From the NCBI GenBank assembly GCA_965649825.1, contig OZ287699.1, positions 744,001 through 808,000 on the forward strand: a stretch of DNA of 64,000 nt, written 5' to 3'. The notes under the pieces are model-generated. The model was not told the origin of the DNA. It saw only the letters and a list, made by a program, of their open reading frames with translations, and ran no database searches. Within the stretch, counting starts at the first letter, position 1; every line of letters starts with the position of its first letter. Of this stretch, positions 12,848 to 25,217 are shown piece after piece. This DNA is from Penicillus capitatus (Eukaryota > Chlorophyta). The position numbers were made by a program, and so were the translations under genes.

Positions 12848-13863
12848 CTAGACACGGACTGCGTCCAAGAGTCTCGAAAAATAGAAATTTGTGGCCGTCA
12901 TTTCGCGTTGGACAACTGTGAAACCTTCTTTGTTCAAAGCTGCCTCCACATCTGCTTCTGCATGGAGGTATGCTCGAGTCGCTTTCGATGGTCCGGGAAA
13001 GAACTCACCTACAGACAGACAGACAGACAGACAGACCATCCTATCTCGAATCCCTCTCGATCTCTATCTATCACAACCAAGTATACCTATGCGTTTAAGA
13101 AGCAAGTAATAAGTTGTCTTTGGCGCAAAACTGATGATGAGACGCTGTTTGGAAAGAGATGCCAAATGGGACACCATCTCATCGACCTTTTCTTGAGGAT
13201 AATGAATCATGACATCTAAGCAGGTGACGGTATCGTACTGTCCCGACAGAGATTCGAGATCTCTTGTTTCGAATTTGGCAGACGGAGAGATATCTGTCCC
13301 TTTCGACACCGCCTCGAATCTCATCTGCGCCTCCTGGACCATTGCATCTGAAATATCTGTAGCTGTCACATCAGCTCCGAGCAAAGATAAGGGGATGGCC
13401 AAACTGCCCGTGCCGCATCCTGCGTCGCACACGGAGGTCCCTTCAACACCTGAGGGCGACGATCATTTGCTGTGTATAAAAGACAGAGGCGATTGCTTTT
13501 CTGTGTGATCCATTTTAGCGTTTTTTCGATGGTCGTGGCATGTCCGCCGCGAATGTCTTTCTGCACTTTGTTGACATCTTCGGTCGTACCATAGATCCGT
13601 CTCCATCGATCAAATCCTTCACCGTTGAAATACTCCCGGACGGAATCTTTCTCATCGCCACCGCTCTGTTCCAGCATGATGTCTCGCCGCTTCTGTGGGT
13701 CTGAGACGACGTAAACAGCTGACAGACCAACGAGCGCTACGCCACATCCGACCGCCAGTGGTACAACCTCGATCGCCGATTCGACCGCTCGCGATCGGAA
13801 CGGTCGGCGCACTCTCTCTTGTGGTGGACACGATCGCGTCGCGCTAGAGATCGATCGATGCAT
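12848..13863 (-). CDS. chlM: Magnesium-protoporphyrin IX O-methyltransferase, plastid-targeted
   Basis: Exons (minus) 13863-13485, 13449-13087, 13008-12848; 300 residues. ChlM transfers a methyl group from S-adenosylmethionine to Mg-protoporphyrin IX, the step before ring-E cyclisation in chlorophyll synthesis. Visible family landmarks: SVREYFNGEGFDRWRRIYG, the SAM-binding VCDAGCGTGSLAIPL, DLESLSGQYDTVTCLDVMIHYPQ, LIISFAPKTTYYLLLKRIGEFFPGPSKATRAYLH, and the C-terminal TATNFYFSRLLDAV. The N-terminus is Ser/Arg rich (MHRSISSATRS) followed by a hydrophobic stretch (VPLAVGCGVALVGLSAVYVV), as expected for a stroma- or envelope-directed precursor. The first intron is only 35 nt and fits the family exactly (NRLC/VEGTSVCDAG); the second (13009-13086) carries a (CAGA)n microsatellite. 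The start codon faces that of the next gene across 22 bp; an in-frame upstream ATG would overlap it. Confidence 0.93.
13012..13035. repeat. (CAGA)n microsatellite in chlM intron 2
   Basis: About six tandem ACAG/CAGA units lie directly next to the chlM intron 2 acceptor. On the sense strand of chlM they read as CTGT repeats and form the pyrimidine-rich end of the intron, ending in CTGTAG. They may serve as the polypyrimidine tract. Confidence 0.85.
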
Positions 13864-13885
13864 CGCGATGGAATGATGCGATTCG

Positions 13886-14547
13886 ATGGACAGAGAAGAG
13901 ATTTTGCGATTCATGCGACTGGCAATCGATGAAGCCGAAGAAGCACGGCGCATGAACGAAGTCCCAGTTGGCTGCGTCATTGTACGCGATCACACGGTTA
14001 TTGCCAAAGGTCTTCTGCAGCCCGATGCGTATTCCCGTGTCCAAGCGGATCGTCACAGGCTCCAACCGAACAAACGTGACACGTAACGCCACACGTCATG
14101 CAGAAATGGAAGCCATCGATGCTCTTTCCGAAACAATGACGGAAGTCGATTTATCCGACTGTACACTGTTTGTGACCTGTGAGCCGTGTATCATGTGTGC
14201 TTCGGCCCTCTCACTCGTCAAAATCGGTTGGATCGTCACTGCTCTGTTCTCATCGAGCAGATGTTTGTTCAGTCAGGGAGGGTGTACTACGGATGCTCAA
14301 ATGAAAGATTTGGTGGGTGTGGGTCAGTATTGGATGTCCATTCGAGTGGTATTCGCGGCGCTTGTAGTACCCTTCTCGGTGAGAAACATTTTCATAAATC
14401 TAATGGCTGTCTGAATGAGCAGGGAGCTCATTTCCTTGTGACGGTGGTTACATGAAAGAGGAGTCCATCGCCTTGCTGCAGCAATTCTATACCCAAGGAA
14501 ATCCGAGAGCACCTCGGCCAGCACGCCCTGTGGTTTCATCCGAGTGA
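13886..14547 (+). CDS. TAD2: tRNA-specific adenosine deaminase, catalytic subunit (TAD2/ADAT2 family)
   Basis: Exons 13886-14009, 14059-14226, 14277-14378, 14423-14547; 172 residues, typical for ADAT2. The enzyme converts adenosine 34 of several tRNA anticodons to inosine, normally as a heterodimer with ADAT3. The zinc and catalytic motifs are intact: HAE in [12 protein letters not shown] and PCxxC in [12 protein letters not shown], followed by [21 protein letters not shown] and a C-terminal [21 protein letters not shown]. Start chosen at the first ATG in frame; a second ATG at residue 10 ([10 protein letters not shown]) aligns equally well with bacterial TadA starts and would widen the gap to chlM to about 50 bp. 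Introns are 44-50 nt. It is divergent from chlM with almost no intergenic DNA. Confidence 0.92.
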
Positions 14548-15735
14548 ACACGTGAAATCAATCAATGAGTGAATGAATGATTGCATGCATGCATGTACAT
14601 ACGAGAGACAAATTTCTGCGATCGAAAAACCGATATTAAAAGACATCGATACAACATGGGTTTTCTTGTGCGATCTTCATGGAATGAAGGTCCATTACGA
14701 AAGAGGTGCGCGGAAAGAGAGCAGAGATTAAAAGAATATAAAAACTAAGCTCGCTTCGGTGTGCCCAGACTTGGATAAGAACCTCTCCCTTTCTCTCAAG
14801 CATCATGTCTTGAGTGAAATCTTGCTTGCTATACAGTAACTTCATTCGCCAGTAATCCTAGCATCAGATCTCAATGAGTGTCTAGTCATGTGTGTGATAT
14901 GTATGGTAGTATGCTATGCACAGAAACGCATCAGAAAAGAGTCCAACAATCCCAGCCAGCCATTTCCCTCTTGCGGACCAACACATGAAATGGAAGAGAA
15001 TAAAAAAATACAGTGAAATCGGCAACGACGCAGAGATGGGATAAAAGAACGAAGATAAATCCCAGTTATAAGAGATGAACCACGTGGGATATCAAATAAG
15101 ACTTTATGGTGTTTACATGGAGAGGACAAAGGCACTGGTTGGTCAATGGTTTCTGAGGCGTTCAGACGAGAGCTCCTCGGCCACCCGTCAAAAAATAGAA
15201 ACATAAATGCGGAGAACGCACCCGTTCATCATCTACCTTTCAGCTACGCACCAATGTCACAAGTCCTTTCTCTTTAAAGAAAGACAGAAAACAGCTGATA
15301 GAAATAGACATCATGCCTAGGTTTGGATTTGTTTGTCTGAATAGGTGGCTCGGCCAGTATCTCCTGACAAAGGTGATAAGACTGTCAACGACAGTCCTAG
15401 TTCGAAGAAGGGGACGAAGGAAGGGTAGGGAAGTGGATTGACATGCACAATAACATAACATCTGAAGGAGAACTGATCGATCATACATCTTTTTCATCAT
15501 GGAGGGTGAACAAACTACGACAATGTAGGTCAACACTAGATATCACAGGCCCATACCATGACCGCCAGCCGCCAAACACCGAACAGAAAAGATGGAGGCT
15601 TCTTAGACTTGTAACTCGAACTTGCTGATATGATGATTGCAACTGAAAAGATAGCCTAGTCCCCCAAAAACAATGCGTCAAAACTCGAGATGCAATGGTC
15701 ATGCGGTTATCAGCCAGAGATCTTGGGATTATGGC
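14548..15735. other. Intergenic region between two gene 3' ends
   Basis: This stretch separates the 3' ends of TAD2 (plus strand) and the WD40 gene (minus strand). I see only short frames in all six registers and no RNA gene. It begins with simple TGAATGA/TGCATGCATG tandem motifs near 14565-14595. Confidence 0.6.
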
Positions 15736-18700
15736 TCAGATCTGAGACGATGGAATGTCTTGCACTTCGAGATCGTCCAGATACGCAGCCAGTTTGTGTC
15801 TCGTCTGATCAACGATAGCTTGCTTGCGCGAGGTGGTCATGTGGCAGTCCGCAAGGGACTGATGCAGGCCAATGTCATCTCTCAGTTTCTGCAGCGACTA
15901 AACAAAGCACAGAACACCGAATGAGATCAATCAGATCAGGTTAGATGAGATCAATCAGATCATCTGTCTATGGACGAACCTCGGAAACCGACGATTTGAC
16001 AACCTTCCAGAAAAGATCCATGCTTGTTCTTAGAGGGCTGCCAAATTTCGATTCCTTGTCGAATCCAACCTGTCCAGAATCAGCCATATCAATGAAAGAT
16101 GCCTCCTGCAACGAACAAGATAGCGATGATGTCCCCGTACAGATCCTATTCTATGGAAAAACCTTCTCTAAAGAAGCGAGTTCGGTCAACGATCCAATGG
16201 AGGCCGCCATCGGTCTTGTATAGTAATAGTGTGCAAGATCTGATGCTTCTACATTCAGAAGAGTGATCAATGGGATTCTGTGGGGAGGCGTCTGTATGTC
16301 TGCTTTACCTGATCCGGATGAGTAAAGTGGATTCTTGTTCATTCGTCCTCCTGCTTGGGCAATGGGCGTGTCGGGTCGATCTTCGACGAGGCATTCGAAT
16401 CTCATAGTTTCTTCGCCATCTTCACTATCACTTAGTTGCGCCATAGGTTCTTCTTCGCCATAGTGTCCATTCCAGTGAATATTCCTTGGTCCGATCTCGA
16501 ATGGGGATATCACAGGATTCAAGGAATCAACACTGATAGGACGGCGGCACTCTGCGAACATCTTTGTTGTGTGCTCTTCGGAATTGGGACGGGAATAGAC
16601 TGTCTTATCGTCACTCTGTGCACTGCAAGGCGTGCGCGAAGCAATGCGATGGATGTTGGGTCCAATGGGACCATTGCCATGGCACGGACTCCTGAGAAGA
16701 CAGAACTGATCTTCGTTTCCATCTCCTCCTCGCATCTGAGCCAACATTGCTTCGTGATCGAAGCAGCTCACGGGTTGGGCACTGAATGGTGTGCTGGTTC
16801 TGGAATCCGAGGCACAGGAGACTGAGGATGGAGGCTCTGGACCCGTCGGTCGGCAGAATCCCCTTTCGGAGGAATTGCAAGAAGGACGTCGGTATGCGGA
16901 TTCGGATCTCTCATCAAGATGGTGCGCCAAACTGGAGCAAGGATTGAATCCAAAGATTGGGGATTCCTGGAAAGCGTCCCTGAAAAAGTTTCCTGATCTC
17001 ATAGAGTCAACAGGGTGATTGAAACGATCATTCTCAAAGTGAAGGCCTCTGCGTGAAAATCCGGGCGCTGCAGTGAAATGGTTCATCGGAATGCTCTCTA
17101 AGTCATTGAAGCGTGCGTCGAACTGCGTATGGCTTCTGTTTATTTGCAGCGGCAATGGAAGAGATTCGTCATCCGTGTCCGAGATGCTTCCAAGGTCGAG
17201 TCTCGGAGGTCGGCTGTAGATCGAAGGACTGGTGGATTCGAATCCGTCCATCAAACCGATATCACTCATCTGATCTGCTTTGCTCATCCAAGAAGGCAAC
17301 TGAGGAGGCTTCTTGATAGGCATCGTGATCGGTTGCGAAGACTGAGCCACTGGGCTAACCATTGGCAAGCCAATTCCAGACATCCTTGAACCGGGTCGAC
17401 TCTGAACTGGATTGTCTCTTTCGGAGAACAAGGAGTGCTCAAAGGAAGATATTCTTTCCGTGAGATTGTGTCTGCTGTCCTTCTCATCAACAAGACAGCC
17501 GTACACACTCTCAGCTTTAGAAGCACGTTCCTTTTCTCTCTGAATCCGATAGAAAAGTTCATTTGCATATCCAGCTTCCGTCTGGGTTTCCGCCATCCTT
17601 AATGGAAGTTCTCTGCATCGATCACAGAGATCCTTATGTAATTCCCAGATCACCATCACTCCATTATCACCCGTCGTTACCTACGGAGCAAGCCATTAGT
17701 CGAGATTATTGGAGGGGATAGGAGAGGTTGGTTTATGTACCAGGTTTCTGCCATGGTTGATGAGTAAGGCCCCTGTCAGATTTGAGTGGCCATCGCCCAC
17801 AGCCAATAGCTTCCCGGTGAAGTATTCAAAAACGCCGATCTTATTATTTGAATGGCACGTTATGATCATGGAAGGAATGGTTCCCTGTAGTATCTTCTTC
17901 GGAGCACCTGACAAACGAACCGTTCGGCAAGAGACGAAGGACCAAGTTAGGGACAGACCGAGATCTTCAGGAACTTGGATGGCGTGGACGAATTGGCCCG
18001 CCAGATTAAAAACCCGAATGAAATTGTCGCTGCAAGCAAGCATATAAGTCTGACGATCTGCATTAAAATGCATCGCCTGCAAACAGATTTCGCACAACGC
18101 TGCAGGAATCGTCCATCGTCTGTGGCATACCTCGAAAGTAGAAGTCATCAGGAAGTGTCTCGAGAGAAACAGCTCCACATCTTCTTCATCATAGACGTCG
18201 TGTTCTGGGGACTCAAGAGATTCATAGTATAGATAGTTATCTCTACCGCACGACACCACAGCTTGACCCTCTACACCAAGGCCAATAAGAATGACATCGT
18301 GGATGGAAGGCATGAAATTGCCTGGAGAGAATGATAGGCCAGTGACGGCTTCATCATGATCCTCTTTTTCTAGCTTGATCTTGAAATCGTTGTGAGCTTC
18401 CATGACACTGACAGATCCGTCCTGGGCTCCAGTAGCTAGAAGAATCTCTCCGTGATTTCCAGGCAAAGAAAACTCAATGGTAGTTATGGGAGCAGAGTGC
18501 AGAGCCTTCTTGGACATCATCTTCATCGTCGGTAGATGATAAATCCTTAACTCGCCCTTATCATCACCAACGACTAAATGCAAACCGTCCGGACTTGTTC
18601 GAATGCAGGTCAGATGGGCATCATCCAAGGGGACCTGCACAAAACAGTACCGATGAGGGTGGCCGACATGATGGATGTCGATTACTGAGCGCAATGGTTC

Positions 18701-21083
18701 GGTGTCGACAGTTGCACTCTTCGATGGTCCTGCTTTTTGAATGGCAACGACGGGGGCACTGAGCACCATACTGCTGGATAGATCGCTGCTCATTCGGATT
18801 GGGCCCGGTGTCCTAACAGTTCGTTTCCCCTTCAGTTGAGAAGCGCCGCTTGAATTCTTGTTCGAATCTAAGCTCGCTCTCGCCTTCGCAGTCGACTTCA
18901 TTCCAGATGTCTTCTTCTTGGGCACCGCCTTCTTAGAAGACGACATCAGGGGAGACGTCGCTGGCGTTTTCTTTGCCGGCATGCTCTTTGGTTTCGGTGC
19001 AGTTTTCAGTGCTGCCTTTGTCTTCGCGGTCCGTTTGGGTTCTTTCGTCGATTTAGTAGCACTGGAAACTGTTTTCGTTCGCCTCTCTCCCGATCGCATT
19101 TTTTGGACAGCCGGGGGATTCACATCGATCGTCTAAACAGCAATTCCTGGATGGATGGAGGCACATAGATAGATAGACATTCTTGCCTTGACTACAACTT
19201 CGACATGTGGATTGACGGAAGGACCTGTGATCGATATTCCAATAATCAAGAACAGTAGATTAGGGAGAATGGTGTTACCAGGTCTGTGACTTGCAGGCGA
19301 GATGAGAACATGTTGTCGAGAATGCGACGTCTGCATCTTCAAGTTCCACAGACTGATGGTCCCTTTATCAGAACATGTTGCGAACTCGGCTTCTACAGCC
19401 TGAGGATTGTGAATGTGTGGCGATCTCATAGATTTCACAATGTTCCGATCGACGGACTTGAGATCGTTCGACGGCGAGGAAAGGGAAAAAATGTCAGTTA
19501 TACATCCCGAAGGAGACTGCATCATGTGGTCGCAACGATTCTAGAGACAACAAACACAGTTGCACATGACAACCGAGAAGAGCAGAATTCTCAACGCACT
19601 TCAGACAAATCTGAAGAATCCCAGAAGCAGACGGAGTTATCCGCATAAACAGTGGCCAAGCTCGAGCCTAGCTGATCAAACACGCAGTACAAAGCATCCG
19701 ATGAAACTTCTGCAAGGACAGAGATGTCTGGTATAGGGGCATCGAGACAGAGTGTCTTACTTGCAGATGAAGAGGAGTCTGAATCGATAATTGGTTTTGT
19801 GATGGTTGCTTCTACAGAGAGATTCTTCGTACGGATAATCTTAACAATTCCATTAGCACACGAGATAGCGAGTTTATTGACTCCCACTGCCAGGCTGGAC
19901 GCATTGCTCACCTAGAAAGGCATACATGGATCAGAAGTGTCTATATGTCGATGGAGAGATGCACGGACTCGTAGATCTTTTTTTTCGATGTTCAACCCCC
20001 CTTTGTGCTGACGTAGTTTGTACAATACTCCATTTCTAGTGACAGCAAAAATAAAAGAAGACTTCCCCGCATGACTGGCCTGAACACCACAAGGGAGAGT
20101 TAGTTCGCGCCGCCAGATCAGACAGATGCACGACCACCTTCACATCCACCACCTCCACTCCTTTCTCAGAGCTTGGCAAAGCATCTTTCGACGTCAGAGA
20201 GATTCCTGACGTACTCTGACCGCCAACCCTCCCTGTTTTTTGAGTGATGCTCCACATCTGTATCGAACAAAGGATGATGAGAAAGGGCGTCGTCGAGTGC
20301 GTAGAGGCGGCTGCACTGTGAAATGCGATTTCCCCGATGTGAACAATGTTTTGCTATCCGAAGAAAAAGAAAGAGAGGTCAAGTTTGCTTGAATGTGTAT
20401 GAGTTGCGAGCACAGAGCGGTTTCCATTCGACAATCCCACAGAATCAACTGAGAGTCTTGTGTATTGCCAACCGTCGCTAGGTAGTTACCTACACATACA
20501 CCACACCCTTCGATAACATCGACAGCTGAGCTCATGAGACGCACCATTCGGCGAGAATTCGATAGCCGTGATGGTATCTTTGTGCCCTTTCAGTTCAAAT
20601 GGTCGCATGAGCGGGAACTGATCCAGCAACCAGACGACGACAGATGGATCTTGTCCTTCTTCACCAGCTGCCAAGAGGTTAGCCTCTTCGGAGATCGCGA
20701 GGCAGGAAAACGGTCTTTTCCTGCTATCCAGCGAGAGATGCTGCACTTGACAGTTTGTTCGAAGGTCGAAGAGCGTAACGAAGCAGCCAACGAGGTACGC
20801 CACCATGCCATCCCCGACGAAGATGAGTGGCGTACTGCGGCTATCTTTGTTGAACCCAATTACATGGTTCACACCGAGCGTCTGGACCTGAAACACACGG
20901 TCCTGGTCAGGGATGTCATGTTTTGTCTGCATAAGGTAGAAACGAAAAGCGAAAAAAATTACAAAAGACGACGCGGCGGAACCGAAAGGCTGCTGCGGTA
21001 ACGCATATATGGATTCTTACGTCAACGCGATAGGATTCGAGGTCGTCGTTGCTGAACAATGACCGGCTGCTCTTCATGGTCAT
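15736..21083 (-). CDS. WD40-repeat protein of the WDR62/MAPKBP1 family
   Basis: Twelve exons (minus): 21083-21021, 20926-20545, 20489-20317, 20257-20138, 20079-19969, 19911-19600, 19540-19279, 19224-19196, 19132-17741, 17680-16163, 16105-15980, 15897-15736; about 1,549 residues. The first half carries WD40 repeats in the WDR62/MAPKBP1 order: VAYLVGCFVTLFDL, the phosphoacceptor-like SLDSRKRPFSCLAISEEANLLAAGE, GNTQDSQLILWD, then ISLWNLK, and after a basic Lys/Ser/Pro linker a second propeller (GDDKGELRIYHL, ATGAQDGSVSVMEA, DNFIRVFNLAG, TTGDNGVMVIWEL). The last 500 residues are acidic, Ser/Pro-rich and low complexity, with a short helical C-terminus (SLQKLRDDIGLHQSLAD). Animal relatives act at spindle poles and centrioles and as JNK scaffolds; a role at flagellar basal bodies or spindles here is inference. 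The start is uncertain: an in-frame ATG also lies at 21128. The 29-nt exon 8 could extend to a GC donor instead. Confidence 0.72.
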
Positions 21084-21493
21084 AAACTCAAAGGTCGCGA
21101 TAAAAGATAGGCGAAACTCGGCGGACAAGGCGTAACCGTTTCAAGTTCTTCGCGGGTCGACTGATAGAATGCAGTGTTAGTACGCCAAACGCGGCACGTG
21201 CTTTTTCCTCCGCCCCGCCAAAAAACAAAATGTCCAATCCAAACTGAGAACGCAACCGCGAAGACAGAAGAATAAACGAAGGACACGTTATGTGATGAAG
21301 GCCTAACGGTCGCCAGAACGCCACGTCCTACTGGGTACATCAGAGCCAGAGATTGCAGCTGACTCGATGGCGCGCTCGACGGTTAAAACTACGCTCGCAT
21401 CTACGCGTCCCAACGGATTGTGTTTTCGATGCTTTTTCACCTGAGGCTCTAGGTGCGAACTCACGGCTTGTCGACGTTGATTTCTAGAACCAT

Positions 21494-22195
21494 GTTCAAG
21501 AGGTTGGACCTACACAAAGCACGATGATGCAGAAGAGAAGGGAGAAGGACAGATGGGGGGTGGTGGACCTACCTCCTCATGTGCAGTGTTTATCGACTCA
21601 GTCTCGCTGTCTGTACAGGAGAAGTTCCAAAACGAACCGGTATCACTGTTATATGATGTTACTCTATTGGATAATTGTGCCCTATATGGCAACGTCATGC
21701 AGAGAATGGGCTCAGCCGAGCTTGAAAAGGGTCGGGTTGCTGGTTGGAAAACTTGGAGTCAAAAAATTACGGGCCGACTATCAGACGATGTTCCGTCACG
21801 TGCAACAGCCGACACTCAGGAGGGTAAAGCGGAATTCGTGAAACGAGGTCTCGGTAAGATGTCAGAAATGCGTCACAGTAAAAGTACAGGCCACGAAACG
21901 AATTCTAGATCCACAGATATACACAGAACAGCTAAATGAACTCTTTTCGTTGGTAGACAAGAGATTTCTCCAAAGGTTAGAAGGAACTCGTTTAATGAAA
22001 TAGCGGACGCAGAAAAGCAGCGATTCTGAAGAGACGCTCTTCAAATTGATTGGTCAGAAATACGCGAGCATGATGACACTGTCATGGCCGACAGTGCTAC
22101 ACGACATTCGCCGTGTACACCGTTTTCCTTCCACATCATTTCCAGATCTTCTGGATCTAGTGAATCTTGTGGCCAGCGCGGAGGATCTTTGACAT
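21494..22195 (+). CDS. Possible multi-exon gene, unrecognised
   Basis: Between the WD40 gene and the PLAC8 gene the plus strand holds protein-like segments in changing frames separated by plausible short introns: PSLKRVGLLVGKLGVKKLRA at about 21725, QIYTEQLNELFSLVDKRFLQ at about 21915, and LFKLIGQKYASMMTLSWPTV continuing to a stop near 22193. Composition and the leucine/hydrophobic spacing look coding, but I could not settle the splice joins or the start and do not recognise the family. Confidence 0.3.
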
Positions 22196-22356
22196 GTGAT
22201 CGACACGTGCCTCTCGATCATCTATCTGTACAGAGACAAAGTTTGTACGTTCGCCAAGTCCTGTCGGTACGGCATCCTTTCATTTGCGCCGATTCCGGTT
22301 CTTCTTAGTCGAATCGTTTGCTCGTCGCCCAAACACCAAAGCAACGAAACGTCACC

Positions 22357-22917
22357 ATGTCTAAGGAGTGGGCAAGCGGCCTGTTCTCGTGTCTCGAAGA
22401 TTGTCAAACATGTAAGTGAAGGGCATGTCGCGAAAACACACGCGGCGTCCCGCCGTTCGAGATCGCGCCACGCCTTTCGCCGCCACGAGTCCGGTTAAGT
22501 CAACCCTTCTGTTCGCAGGCTGTTATGGTCTTCTCTGTCCGTGTTGTTTGTTTGGAGCTAACGTCGAAGGTCTGTTTCTCGCTGTTGGGGCATCCTAACA
22601 ACCGTTTGTCTACAGAGCTTCATGGGAACAGGAACTGTTGCTCAGAATGTTGCTGGTGCGTTTTCTGTACCGCTGTGGGATGTGGCTGCTGTTATGGAGC
22701 CAGAATGCGCAAGGAAGTTCGAGATAAATATGATTTGCGCGAATCTCCCACATCCGATTGTTGTGCCTATCTCTGGTGTGGAATATGCGCCGTCTGCCAA
22801 GAAGCGAGAGAGATTAAGCGCCAGAAGACAATGCCACCCGTGACAGGTGACACCGGATCCTACCAACCACCTGTCGGCGCAAGAGAACCTCAATCCTACC
22901 CAGCCCCCGTTGTCTAA
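22357..22917 (+). CDS. PLAC8-family cysteine-rich protein
   Basis: Exons 22357-22411, 22519-22569, 22616-22917; 135 residues. The protein opens MSKEWASGLFSCLEDCQTCC, then YGLLCPCCLFGANVE with the CPCC signature, a central Cys-rich stretch (NCCSECCWCVFCTAVGCGCC) and the family's conserved RxKYDLRESPTSDCCAYLWCGICAVCQEAREIK end. PLAC8 proteins are small membrane-associated proteins; plant members affect cell number, fruit size or cadmium resistance, so no single biochemical role can be assigned. The tail (PPVTGDTGSYQPPVGARE) is Pro-rich. The first intron (107 nt) is twice the usual size for this window; the second (46 nt) has a clear CCTAAC branch site. Confidence 0.88.
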
Positions 22918-23187
22918 GCCATACATTACACAATAAACTGAAGGGACAGGACAGATCCAAACAATGGCTCATGAAAGATAAATGAAAAATTTCGTTTCTC
23001 GCAACCCATTCAGTATGCATCGTTTTTATGGATTCCTGCTCGAGAACGCACTCATCGAATGGACCCACAATGACACCGATTGCTTTTCGGTTCAATTGTC
23101 GTTGCATGACGAGACAATCAATCATTCACTATCTGTGTTGAGATTGCATGTAAATAATCGATTCGGTCCAGTCACAGATAGAGACCA

Positions 23188-23911
23188 ATGAAGAAGACAT
23201 GGTTATCGTGGAGCAGTGGGAAAGATTCGACATGGGCTCTCCAGACACTGAGACAGCGTCACGATATCGACCTCGTCGGTCTCTTCACGACTGTCAACGA
23301 GGCGGCGCAAAGAGTCGCGATGCATGCGGTTCGACTCGAGTTACTCAAAGCACAGGCTCAGATGCTCGATCTGCCACTGCACGTTATCTATATTCCATAT
23401 CCCTGTACAAACGACGCATATGAAGAACGTATGCAAGCATTTGTGGAGGAGGTTCGACAGGATGGCGTCCAATGTGTCGCATTTGGTGATCTGTTTCTCG
23501 AAGACATACGCCGTTACCGTGAGGAAAAGATGAAGGATACAGGCATCGACACCATCTTCCCGATCTGGGGTTTGGACACGAAACAACTTGCACGAGAGAT
23601 GGTCCGTCTATCGTCCGAATCGCCGTCGATCTTAGGATTCGTTCAAAGCGTAGGTGCGTTCGGGTGTAAAGGCGAAGTTGACATGCGTCGATCCAAAGCA
23701 GCTAGATCGACGTTTTGTGGGAAGAGAATTCGATGAGGCGTTGCTGGATGAACTGCCAGATGGTGTGGATCCGTGTGGAGAGAACGGAGAGTTTCATACT
23801 TTTGTTTACTCGGCGCCAGTCTTTCGGCGTTCTCTGGACATCCAGGTCGGCGAAGTGGTGGAAAGAGAGGGATTCGTTTTTGCAGACGTCACTTGGAAGG
23901 ATGAGGCATAG
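23188..23911 (+). CDS. DPH6/MJ0570-type ATP-binding protein (diphthine-ammonia ligase family)
   Basis: Exons 23188-23601 and 23654-23911; 223 residues. The N-terminus has the PP-loop ATP-binding motif SWSSGKDSTWALQTLRQRHD, followed by LVGLFTTVNEAAQRVAMHAVR, FGDLFLEDIRRYREEK, FPIWGLDTKQLAREM, TCVDPKQLDRRFVGREFDEA and the signature LPDGVDPCGENGEFHTFVY. The length is that of the short, single-domain bacterial/archaeal-like form rather than the long fungal DPH6 with extra RidA-like domains. Members activate substrates by adenylation; DPH6 makes the final amide of diphthamide on elongation factor 2, but short homologues also occur where diphthamide is absent, so the substrate is unproven. The 52-nt intron join gives a gap-free fit to the family (AREM/VRSGVKAKLTCVD). 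Confidence 0.85.
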
Positions 23912-25217
23912 ATCACACAGCACCCTGTGTCCAACGATCTGTTGACGAGTCTGTCTCGAGACATTCGATTCGGCAGCGTTTCTACCGGGACTCTTCAAAA
24001 CGACTGAGGCAACGGCATCGACGACTTGATGTTCGTGACACGCACTTCTTCGAGTGACGCCTTGTCGGGTGACATAGACATACGGCAGCTGTTTGGCCGT
24101 GAGAAGTGCGCGCCTTCGTTTCGCATTCCGAGACAGTCCGGAGTTCATAGACGATTTCATATGCGACACGTGGCGGAACGGCGACCGTTCGCTTTTCTCA
24201 TTATCGTTTTAGATGATGATCAACATTCCATGCCGACGCGTCGAAGTACAGACAGACGCCTTGGATCACATACACTCGACATGGACCATCAAACATGATC
24301 GACACAGAGACTTGTACAGAAGTGATACTCGATAGTGCCCCAAAGAGCATCAAAGCATCCATACAGCACGTGCTCTACAGGGGATATCGTAAATGTGAAT
24401 GTGTCTCTCGCTTATGAAGGCCTTCCTTTTAGCCATGCACTTTAGCCAACTGTTACACACTGGCAAAATGACGTGCTTAGGTAGGATTTGAAGAATGGAG
24501 GTGCATCCAAGCCTCTCTAATTTCGATCTCCGACATGTTCGGTGATTCCCCAGACGTGCGGGTCGTTCTTAGCTGGCAGGGATCGCTGTTGACTGGTCTG
24601 CTCTTTTGAGTCTTTTACCTATCGCTGTCATGCGATCGAACGGATATGTAGACATAACAATACTATGCGAGGAAAGAGGAGACAATGAAGACCGACAACA
24701 CTTCTCTCGACATAATGTGTCCTGTCCGGCCACCTCCAAATTGGAGGAGTGGGCCTTATGAAACAACTCTGAAGAATCGGAGAAATCTCGCAAGAACAAA
24801 TGCTAACCGTTTCTTTACCTGATCCATTGGATGCTGCTGACACGATCTTGCATGTAAGAGAGCATCAACCCTAAAACTCTCCAACGACCATTAATCGCTG
24901 CATTCGTTTTGGCGTACAAGAAGACATGCAAGTGACACCGTCTATCTCGCGAATGAGCGGAACAGAGACGGCGCAGAGACACGTAGGCACGAAGGGGACA
25001 ATCGCTGAAACGACCTATGCGGTCTGCCGCTCATACCGTCTCGTTCACAACCGTTTCGTACATTCTTCAGCTGGGTGCGTGCTTTTGTCTGTGCCGACTG
25101 CATAAGTGAACTAACTCCAAGAGTGGAATCAACGACAGTGCTACAGTGCTTCTGACAGTGTTTCGGTCCGCGTGCTGAACATTCAGCTGAACCTTACATC
25201 CATCGAGTGAACTCACT
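23912..25217. other. Intergenic, nothing recognised
   Basis: Only short frames on both strands, no motif, no RNA gene and no repeat that I can support. Probably holds the 3' flank of the upstream gene and the promoter of the G3BP-like gene. Confidence 0.5.

Noticed and set aside
23602-23653. 13-nt or 22-nt micro-intron in the DPH6-like gene
   Set aside because: A normal 52-nt GT-AG intron gives a gap-free family alignment (AREM/VRSGVKAKLTCVD), so micro-introns are not needed.
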